A stretch of DNA of 64,000 bases from Roseovarius sp. 217 (GTDB taxonomy: Bacteria > Pseudomonadota > Alphaproteobacteria > Rhodobacterales > Rhodobacteraceae). The DNA is taken from positions 233,239 to 297,238 of the forward strand of contig NZ_CH902584.1 of NCBI RefSeq assembly GCF_000152845.1, read 5' to 3'. The notes below the pieces were generated by a model. It ran no database searches, was not told the DNA's origin, and was given only the letters and a program-made list of their open reading frames with translations. The position numbers were made by a program, and so were the translations under genes. Below, one piece after another: positions 57,414 to 64,000 of the stretch. Each line of letters begins with the position of its first letter. Within the stretch, counting starts at the first letter, position 1.

Positions 57414-60400
57414 TGCAGGCCCTCTTGATCGGCAACGAATCCCTCGCCCTGCACTGTGGCGCGGCATGGCTGGCGCGCGGGCATGGCATCGCGGCGGTGG
57501 TCACCCGCCACCCCGATGTGGCGGCTTGGGCCGAGGCCAAGGGGCTGCGCACCGTCGCCCCCGGTCCGGGTCTGGCCGAGCGCTTGGGCGATCTGAGCTG
57601 CGACTGGCTCCTCTCCATCGCCAATCTCGACCTCTTGCCGCAAACCGTGCTGGCGCGCGCCACGCGCGGCGCGGTCAATTTCCACGATGGCCCCTTGCCG
57701 CGCTATGCTGGTCTCAATGCGCCGGTCTGGGCCATTCTGAACGGCGAGACGCAGCACGGCATCACCTGGCACCTGATCGAAGGCGGGGTGGACGAGGGGC
57801 GCATCGTCGCACAGCGCATGGTGGACATCTCGGTGGATGAAACCGCCTTTACCCTCAACGCCAAATGCTACGCCGCAGCGCTCGACAGCTTTCCCGATGT
57901 CATCACCGCGCTGGAACAGGGGGCCGTGACGGCCCAGACCCAAGACCTCAGCGCGCGCAGCTATTTCGCCCGCGATCAGCGCCCCGAGGGGCTCTGCCTC
58001 GATTTCAGCCAAACCGCCGAGTCTCTGGCGCGGCTGGTGCGCGCGCTCGATCACGGCGGCTATGCCAATCCGCTCAACAGGACGCGGATCATCGCGGGCG
58101 ACCGCGTGCTCCTCGTGGGCCGGGCAGAGGTGGTGCCGGGCAGCGGCGCACCGGGCGTTGTCCTCAGTGTCGATGCAACGCGCCTGACCGTGGCCACCGC
58201 CGCTGGCGCGCTGCGGCTCAGCGCACTGACCGGGCCAGAGGGTGGCGCGGTCGATCTCGCCGGTATCGCGGTGGGCTCGGTGCTGACCTCACATCCCGTC
58301 ACCGACCTTCTGACAAAACTCGCCCCGCAGGATGGCTATTGGCGCAACGCTCTGCGCGCCATGCGCCCCATAACCTTGCCACTGGGCAGCGGTACAGGCG
58401 CAGAAGAACGCCGCCCGCTTGATCTGCCCGCCGATACGCTCGACGCGATTGGCCTCTGGGCCGCGCGTTTGGGCGGCGCAGAGGCCACGCATATCGCCTA
58501 TGCCGGGGCGGCGGTCGAGGCCGCACCGTCACCGGGCCATGTCTGCCCTTGGGTGCCGGTGGCGGTCTCGGACCTGCGCCAAACCATCCCCGAGGCCGAG
58601 GCGCATGGTGCCTTCGCGCTCGATCTCTTTGCCCGTGACCCGGCGCTTGACGCCGCACAAGCGCCGCATATCGGCCTGCGTCTGGCCGGGCGCGGCCTCA
58701 TCCCCGGCACGGCGCTGACCCTCGACCTCGCCGATACGCCAACGCTCGTCTATGACGCTGCCCGGCTCTCGCCCGCTCTGGCCGACCTTCTCGCGCGGCG
58801 GCTCGAGGCGCTGGCACGCGGCGAGGCTGCCGCCATGCCCGAGGCCGAGCGCCGACTGGTCACAGAGGCGTGGAACCGCACTGATACGGCCTATGACGCC
58901 CGGCCCCTGCATCGCCTGATCGCCACACAGATCGCCAAGACGCCAAATGCCCGCGCCGTGGTCTTTGAGCGTGAAACCCTCACCTATACCGCCCTTGACG
59001 CCCGCGCCAACCGCATCGCCCATGTGCTGCGCCAGATGGGCGTCGGCCCCGGCGTGCTGGTGGGCCTCTGCCTGCCGCGCTCTGCCGATATGCTGGCCGC
59101 CGCCCTCGCAATCTGGAAAGCGGGCGGGGCCTATGTCCCGATGGACCCGGCCTATCCCGCCGAGCGTCTGGCGCTCTATCTCAGCGACAGCGGCGCGCGC
59201 GTGGTCGTCACCCGCTCTGACGTGGCACAGACCCTGCCGCCAACCGCGCAGACCCTCACGCTCGACACCGACCCGCGCCTCAGCGACGCGCCCGACACAG
59301 AGGTTGACGGCGGCGCGGGCCCTGACGATCTGGCCTATGTGATCTATACCTCCGGCTCGACGGGCCGCCCCAAGGGGGTGATGGTCACGCATCGCAACGT
59401 CGCCAATTTCTTTGCCGGGATGGATGACCGCATCCCGGCGGAACCGGGGGCGGTCTGGCTGGCCGTGACCAGCCTCAATTTCGACATTTCCGTGCTCGAG
59501 CTGTTCTACACCCTCGCGCGCGGTTACACGCTGGTGCTCAGCGGCGAGGAAAGCCGCGCGCTGGTGTCCTCGGGGCAGCTTGCGACCTCTGATCGGGGCA
59601 TGCAATTCAGCCTCTATTACTGGGGCAATGACGATGGCAGCGGACGCGACAAATACAAATCCCTGCTGGAAGGCGCGCAATTCGCCGACACCCATGGCTT
59701 TTGCGCGGTCTGGACACCCGAGCGGCATTTCCACGCCTTTGGCGGCCCCTATCCCAACCCGTCCGTGACAGGTGCCGCCGTCGCGGCGGTCACGCAAAAC
59801 ATCGCCGTGCGCGCCGGAAGCTGCGTGGCCCCGCTCCACCATCCCGCACGGATAGCCGAGGAATGGGCGGTGATCGACAACCTCACCAACGGGCGCGCGG
59901 GTCTGGCGATTGCCTCGGGCTGGCACCCTGACGATTTCATCCTGCGCCCGGAAAATACCCCACCCCACAACAAGCCCGCCATGTTCGAGGCGATCCGCGA
60001 TCTGCGCCGCCTGTGGCGCGGCGAGGCGGTGGAATTCCCCCGCGCAGATGGCTCGATGCATGCCGTGGTGACGCAACCGCGCCCGGTGTCCAAGGTACTG
60101 CCCGTCTGGGTCACGACCGCCGGCAACCCCGAGACATGGCGCGAGGCGGGCGCACATGGGGCCAATGTACTGACACATCTCTTGGGGCAGTCCATCGACG
60201 AGGTGGCAGGCAAGATCACCCTCTACCGCACCGCCCTGCGCGAGGCGGGACATGATCCGGATGCCTTCACCGTGACCTTGATGCTGCACAGCTATGTGGC
60301 CGAAACGCGCGAAGAGGCACGGCGCGTCGCGCGCGAGCCGATGAAGGATTATCTGCGCTCCGCCGCTGGCCTCATCAAGCAATATGCCTGGGCCTTCCCG

Positions 60401-61915
60401 GCCTTCAAACGCCCGAAAGGGATCAGCAACCCGTTCGAGCTGGATCTGGGCTCGCTTAGCGAAGAGGAGCTCGATGGCATCCTCGATTTCGCCTTTGAGC
60501 GCTATTTCGAGGACTCCGGCCTTTTCGGCACCGTTGAAGATTGCGTCGCCCGCGTCGAGGGGCTGAAACGGATCGGCGTGGATGAGGTGGCCTGTCTCAT
60601 CGACTACGGTATTCCGGCGCGACAGGTGCTTGACGGTCTGCGCCCACTCGCGCGCGTGCTGGACCGCTCAAACCGCGTGGGAGCTATCCCAGAGGATGAC
60701 TTTTCCATCGCCGCGCAGATCCTGCGCCACGGCGTGACGCATCTGCAATGCACCCCCTCAATGGCCCGCATGATCGCCATGAACGACGAATCCCGCCACG
60801 CCCTCGGGCGGCTGCGGCGTCTGATGCTGGGCGGCGAGGCGCTGCCGGGCGCTCTGGTGCAAGAGTTGCGGCAGGTCACGCGCGCGCGCATCGAGAATAT
60901 GTATGGTCCCACTGAAACAACGATCTGGTCCACTACCGGCCCCGCCGAAGAGACCCCCGGTCCCTCGAGTATCGGCACACCCATCGCCAATACGCAGACA
61001 TATGTTCTCGACCCCGAGATGCAGCCGGTGCCCGTGGGCATGGCGGGCGAGTTGTGGATTGGCGGCGATGGCGTCACGCGCGGCTATCTCGGGCGCGACG
61101 ATCTGACGGCAGACCGGTTCCGGCCTGATCCGTTCCGGGCGGAAGAATCAAAGGCAGGTGGGCGCATCTACGGCACCGGCGATCTGGTTCGCTGGCGCGC
61201 CGACGGGCGGCTCGATTTCATCGGTCGCGCCGATGCGCAGGTGAAACTGCGCGGCTACCGGATAGAGCTGGGCGAGATCGAGGCGGCGCTTGAGGGCTGC
61301 GCAGGTGTCGCACAAGCGGTGGTGCTGGCGCGCGAGGATACCCCCGGCGACATGCGCCTTTTGGCCTATCTGCGCGGCACGACCACGCCCGAGGCCGCGC
61401 GCGCATATCTGACCACGCATCTGCCCGCGCATATGATCCCGGCGCATTTCGTTGTGCTGGATCACTTCCCCCTCACCCCCAACCGCAAGGTCGACCGCAA
61501 GGCGCTGCCTGCCCCGGACTCCCGGATCACGGCACCGCGCCCCGCCGCAGCCCCCAAACCCGTCACCCCCGCCAACACGTTGGAGCGCGAGATCGCCGCG
61601 ATCTGGTCGCGGATCTTGGGCGTGTCCGAGATTGGCGCACAGGACAGTTTCTTTGATCTGGGCGGTCATTCCCTCTTGGCGGTGCAGGCACATCGCGAAA
61701 TCCGAACCACGCTGGCGGTGGACCGGCTCAGCATCACCGACATCTTCCGCTGCCCGAAACTGGCCACACTGGCGGCGCGTGTGGCGGAGTTGCGCGGCGA
61801 CGCGCCCCCCGCCCCCGCCAATACCGCCACACCGGCCCCGACCCCCGGTCGCGCCGATGCACGGGCGGATGCGATGGCCCGTCGCCGCGCCATGCGGGCG
61901 GCGCGCCAAGGGTGA
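57410..61915 (+). CDS. formyltransferase-adenylation(luciferase-like monooxygenase)-carrier NRPS protein
   Basis: A 1501-residue protein. Residues 1-300 are a formyltransferase domain with the triad N90-H92-D128 (VNFHDGPLPRYAG, GGVDEGRIV). Residues 340-490 resemble only the tail of a condensation domain, without HHxxxDG. An adenylation domain starts near 500 (A3 IYTSGSTGRPKG, A4 NFDISVLELF) and is interrupted at about 725-1085 by a luciferase-like FMN monooxygenase of the MupA/Atu3671 type (MQFSLYYWGNDDG, VWTPERHFHAFGG). Adenylation resumes with A5 NMYGPTETT and GTGDLVRW. The carrier has S1421 (DLGGHSL). There is no thioesterase. ATG 57410 has an AAGGA box. Confidence 0.93.
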   Translation: MMQALLIGNESLALHCGAAWLARGHGIAAVVTRHPDVAAWAEAKGLRTVAPGPGLAERLGDLSCDWLLSIANLDLLPQTVLARATRGAVNFHDGPLPRYAGLNAPVWAILNGETQHGITWHLIEGGVDEGRIVAQRMVDISVDETAFTLNAKCYAAALDSFPDVITALEQGAVTAQTQDLSARSYFARDQRPEGLCLDFSQTAESLARLVRALDHGGYANPLNRTRIIAGDRVLLVGRAEVVPGSGAPGVVLSVDATRLTVATAAGALRLSALTGPEGGAVDLAGIAVGSVLTSHPVTDLLTKLAPQDGYWRNALRAMRPITLPLGSGTGAEERRPLDLPADTLDAIGLWAARLGGAEATHIAYAGAAVEAAPSPGHVCPWVPVAVSDLRQTIPEAEAHGAFALDLFARDPALDAAQAPHIGLRLAGRGLIPGTALTLDLADTPTLVYDAARLSPALADLLARRLEALARGEAAAMPEAERRLVTEAWNRTDTAYDARPLHRLIATQIAKTPNARAVVFERETLTYTALDARANRIAHVLRQMGVGPGVLVGLCLPRSADMLAAALAIWKAGGAYVPMDPAYPAERLALYLSDSGARVVVTRSDVAQTLPPTAQTLTLDTDPRLSDAPDTEVDGGAGPDDLAYVIYTSGSTGRPKGVMVTHRNVANFFAGMDDRIPAEPGAVWLAVTSLNFDISVLELFYTLARGYTLVLSGEESRALVSSGQLATSDRGMQFSLYYWGNDDGSGRDKYKSLLEGAQFADTHGFCAVWTPERHFHAFGGPYPNPSVTGAAVAAVTQNIAVRAGSCVAPLHHPARIAEEWAVIDNLTNGRAGLAIASGWHPDDFILRPENTPPHNKPAMFEAIRDLRRLWRGEAVEFPRADGSMHAVVTQPRPVSKVLPVWVTTAGNPETWREAGAHGANVLTHLLGQSIDEVAGKITLYRTALREAGHDPDAFTVTLMLHSYVAETREEARRVAREPMKDYLRSAAGLIKQYAWAFPAFKRPKGISNPFELDLGSLSEEELDGILDFAFERYFEDSGLFGTVEDCVARVEGLKRIGVDEVACLIDYGIPARQVLDGLRPLARVLDRSNRVGAIPEDDFSIAAQILRHGVTHLQCTPSMARMIAMNDESRHALGRLRRLMLGGEALPGALVQELRQVTRARIENMYGPTETTIWSTTGPAEETPGPSSIGTPIANTQTYVLDPEMQPVPVGMAGELWIGGDGVTRGYLGRDDLTADRFRPDPFRAEESKAGGRIYGTGDLVRWRADGRLDFIGRADAQVKLRGYRIELGEIEAALEGCAGVAQAVVLAREDTPGDMRLLAYLRGTTTPEAARAYLTTHLPAHMIPAHFVVLDHFPLTPNRKVDRKALPAPDSRITAPRPAAAPKPVTPANTLEREIAAIWSRILGVSEIGAQDSFFDLGGHSLLAVQAHREIRTTLAVDRLSITDIFRCPKLATLAARVAELRGDAPPAPANTATPAPTPGRADARADAMARRRAMRAARQG

Positions 61916-62571
61916 GCGCCGCGCTGATCGCCGCGCTGCGCGCCCTCCTGCCCGAAGGGCTCGCTCTGGCCGCAAGCGATCCTTCCGCCGAGGCGACCGG
62001 CCTCTGGCCCGAGGAAGCCACCGCCATGGCCCGCGCGGTGCCCGCCCGGCGTCGCGAATTCGCGGCGGGCCGCCGCGCGGCGCGTATGGCCTTGGCCAGC
62101 CTTGGCCACGCCCCCGCCCCCATCCCGATGCCCCCCGACCGCGCGCCGCTATGGCCTGAGGGGCTGACCGGCACGATCAGCCACGGCGCCGGTCTCTGTC
62201 TCGCCTTGGTGGGCTGGTCGCGGGACTGGGCCGGGCTTGGCCTCGACCTCGAACCGGCCTTGCCCCTGCCCGAGGACACCCTGGCCACGATCTGCACCCC
62301 GGCCGAGCGCCGCGCACTGGCCCAAGACCCCAGTGGCCTGCTGTCACGCGGCCTCTTTTGCGCCAAGGAAGCCACCTACAAGGCGCAATACACCCAGAGC
62401 CGCAGGCTGCTTTCCTTCCACGATCTTGAGGTCAGCTTTGACGGGGCAGGCGGGTTCATCGCCCAACTCCAGCCCCCCTGCCCCCCCTTTTCACCCGCAA
62501 CGCGCTTTGCCGGTCATCTGGTCCAAGCCAACGGAATCCTCGCCGCATTGGTCGCCCTGCCCCGCCTCTGA
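61912..62571 (+). CDS. 4'-phosphopantetheinyl transferase (Sfp/EntD type)
   Basis: A 219-residue enzyme that attaches phosphopantetheine from CoA to carrier-domain serines. Motifs are GTISHGAGLCLALV, the Mg-binding GLGLDLEPALP and FCAKEATYKAQY. It starts with GTG overlapping the NRPS stop (GTGA), so it is the fourth coupled gene and presumably activates the ACP (S1788) and PCP (S1421) of this operon. Confidence 0.93.
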   Translation: MSAALIAALRALLPEGLALAASDPSAEATGLWPEEATAMARAVPARRREFAAGRRAARMALASLGHAPAPIPMPPDRAPLWPEGLTGTISHGAGLCLALVGWSRDWAGLGLDLEPALPLPEDTLATICTPAERRALAQDPSGLLSRGLFCAKEATYKAQYTQSRRLLSFHDLEVSFDGAGGFIAQLQPPCPPFSPATRFAGHLVQANGILAALVALPRL

Positions 62572-62655
62572 ACAGTCTGTTTCCAAACCCCGGCAAATAA
62601 CCTGTGGCGAAATTATGGCGCGATTGCTAAATTGTGGCCAAGTTGAGACTTAATT

Positions 62656-62766
62656 CTGTCAGGGCCGTTTGGGGGCATTCGGCTGACAGGATGGCACCTC
62701 GCAGTTGCGGGGCCCTCCGTCAGCATCGAGTAACCCGAACGGTTTTTTGCGTTCAACAGCGTTGAA
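62656..62766. promoter_or_regulatory. two inverted repeats in the leader of the Wzz-type gene
   Basis: CTGTCAG/CTGACAG (62656-62662 and 62683-62689, 20-base spacer) and the near-perfect dyad TTCAAC-AGC-GTTGAA (62752-62766) lie in the 215-base gap 62572-62786. The second ends 20 bases before the ATG, a position suited to an operator or a leader hairpin. The gap is AT-richer than the flanking genes and has no gene; no promoter was resolved convincingly. Confidence 0.35.
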
Positions 62767-62786
62767 ACGATACTGATAGGCAAGCC

Positions 62787-64000
62787 ATGAGCGCGATCCA
62801 GTCCTTTCCCGATCTGATACGGCTCTTGCACCGCAAGCTCTGGCTGATCGTGCTGGTGGCTGTGGTCGGCGCAATTCTGTCGATCATCGTGGCGCTCAAT
62901 CAGCCCAAGGTATTTCAGGCCACCGCCGTCATTCAGATCGAGACGCCGCAGGTCGGCAGCGATCTGGCCGGACAAACGATTGCCACCGATGCCAATCAAC
63001 GGCTGCAACTGATCGAACAGCGATTGATGGCGCGGGACAATCTGGTCAAGGTGATCGAGCGGCACGGCCTCTTTGCCAATGCCCGCGACATGCCAATGGC
63101 TGAAAAGGTGCATCAGCTGCGGATTTCCGCTCGCATCACACCGATCACCGTTGGTGTTCCCGGCATGGGTCCGGCAACGACCCCCTCGGGTCTGAGTGTG
63201 ACGGTGAATCTCAACGATCCGGTCAAGGCCGCCGAGGTGGCCAATGATTTCGTCGAGACCGTGATTGCCGAAAACCGCGAGCGGCGGATGGCGCTGGTCC
63301 GCGAAACCTTTGATTTCTTCAGTGCCGAAGAGACGCGGGTCAGTGCGCGCATCGCGGAAGTCGAAGGCGTCATCGCCGATTTCAAACGCGCCAATGCCGA
63401 ATCCCTGCCCACCAGCATCACGCCGGTCCGCGAGGAATTGCGCACCTTGAATGAAACGCTGCTTGCGCTTGATCAGCAGATCATCACGCTGGAAACCGAG
63501 GCCTCGCGCCAACGCCAAGAAGTCTTTGCCCGACAGATCGGTCAGTTGACGGAACAGCGCGCGCTGGTGGCCGGGCGCATCGCCGAGAATGAGGCGGCCT
63601 TGGCGGCGGCCCCCCGCGTCGAGCGGGAATTGGGCGCGCTCACCCGCAATCTGACCCAGTTGCAGGACCAGTTGAGCACGATCACCACCAGCCGGGTCGA
63701 GGCGGAAATGGCAAGCGTGCTGGAATCGCGCCAGCAACAAGAACGGTTCGAGATTCTGGAAACCGCGATTCCCCCCGAGTTTCCGGTCTCGGCCAGTCGC
63801 AAGAAACTGGTGATTGCGGGCGCTGTCGCCAGCCTTGTTGCCGGGATCGGATTTGCGGTTCTGCTCGAAATCATGAACCCGGCGATCCGCAGCGCGGCGC
63901 AGCTCGAACAAGAGCTGGAGATCACGCCTGTTGTGACCATCCCGATCGTGCGCCTGCGTCACGAGCGGCGGCGTCGCGCGCTCAAGATCGCCGGAACTGT
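62787..64000 (+). CDS. Wzz/GumC-type polysaccharide chain-length protein, 3' end outside window
   Basis: The first 404 residues of a frame that stays open to the window edge. An N-terminal membrane helix lies at about residues 17-37 (RKLWLIVLVAVVGAILSII), then a Wzz-type periplasmic domain (FQATAVIQIETPQVG), a long coiled coil (about 170-330, Glu/Gln/Arg-rich) and a second membrane helix near 340-362 (VIAGAVASLVAGIGFAVLL). A tyrosine autokinase domain could follow but is not visible. It controls the length or export of surface polysaccharide and supports the reading of the locus as an envelope-glycan cluster. Confidence 0.88.
   Translation, partial: MSAIQSFPDLIRLLHRKLWLIVLVAVVGAILSIIVALNQPKVFQATAVIQIETPQVGSDLAGQTIATDANQRLQLIEQRLMARDNLVKVIERHGLFANARDMPMAEKVHQLRISARITPITVGVPGMGPATTPSGLSVTVNLNDPVKAAEVANDFVETVIAENRERRMALVRETFDFFSAEETRVSARIAEVEGVIADFKRANAESLPTSITPVREELRTLNETLLALDQQIITLETEASRQRQEVFARQIGQLTEQRALVAGRIAENEAALAAAPRVERELGALTRNLTQLQDQLSTITTSRVEAEMASVLESRQQQERFEILETAIPPEFPVSASRKKLVIAGAVASLVAGIGFAVLLEIMNPAIRSAAQLEQELEITPVVTIPIVRLRHERRRRALKIAGT

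Noticed and set aside
58529..60382. Minus-strand frame of 617 residues opposite the NRPS gene
   Set aside because: The plus strand carries clear adenylation and monooxygenase motifs; the antisense product has none.
62745..62786. TTGCGT-18-TACTGA as a promoter for the Wzz-type gene
   Set aside because: The predicted start point would fall at the ATG itself with no leader, and the -10 match is poor.
62613..63962. Minus-strand frame of 449 residues opposite the Wzz-type gene
   Set aside because: The plus-strand frame from 62787 has membrane helices and a coiled coil typical of chain-length proteins and stays open to the window edge.

Overview
This window reads as a stretch of chromosome from a GC-rich alphaproteobacterium, most likely a marine Rhodobacteraceae (Roseobacter-clade) relative. 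The reasons are the gene order (murA, a DUF2948 protein, hisD, then mreBCD-mrdA-rodA), a LIV-type ABC transporter flanked by two acyl-CoA ligases, and pyrB next to a degenerate dihydroorotase. The strain assignment is inference. Gene density is high, many genes overlap by ATGA or GTGA, and no gap without a gene exceeds about 300 bases.

Left edge (1-1964): a visibly AT-richer segment of foreign character. It holds the end of an XRE/ImmA-IrrE-type protein, an IS1-like DDE transposase and two overlapping small genes (a compact alpha/beta protein and a coiled-coil plus membrane-anchor protein). From 2058 the sequence returns to the host style: a rhodanese, a DadA-like oxidoreductase, then a leftward LIV-type uptake operon (3814-12643) with an acyl-CoA/aryl-CoA ligase at each end. 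Divergent from it is a PAS hybrid kinase and OmpR-type regulator pair. Next come an alternative oxidase, a NapF-like ferredoxin, a carbamoylase-type amidase and an EamA exporter.

Middle (19203-46127): tRNA-Thr, the murA/hisD segment, and the elongasome operon mreB-mreC-mreD-mrdA-rodA. After these come housekeeping genes: two uracil-DNA glycosylases, pncA, trhO, plsY, pyrB with a dihydroorotase homologue that lacks its metal and catalytic residues, moaB, an RND pump, ribF and a threonine aldolase. Two inverted copies of a ~172-bp dispersed repeat sit in two convergent gene gaps, at 32450-32622 and 46185-46355.

Right end (46378-64000): the most unusual region, an envelope-polysaccharide-like locus (GT4, GT2, flippase, Wzz-type chain-length protein) that encloses a four-gene hybrid biosynthetic operon. 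The operon starts from a good sigma70-like promoter at 49996-50024. It encodes a one-module PKS (KS-AT-KR-DH-ACP-TE), a family 2 glycosyltransferase, a formyltransferase-adenylation-carrier protein whose adenylation domain is split by a luciferase-like monooxygenase, and a phosphopantetheinyl transferase, all translationally coupled. My reading is that the F-A-PCP protein is an initiation module that would load an N-formylated, oxidised amino acid. The PKS would extend it once, reduce and dehydrate it, and release it. A glycosyltransferase would then attach sugar or attach the product to sugar. This pathway is inferred from domain content; the product is unknown.
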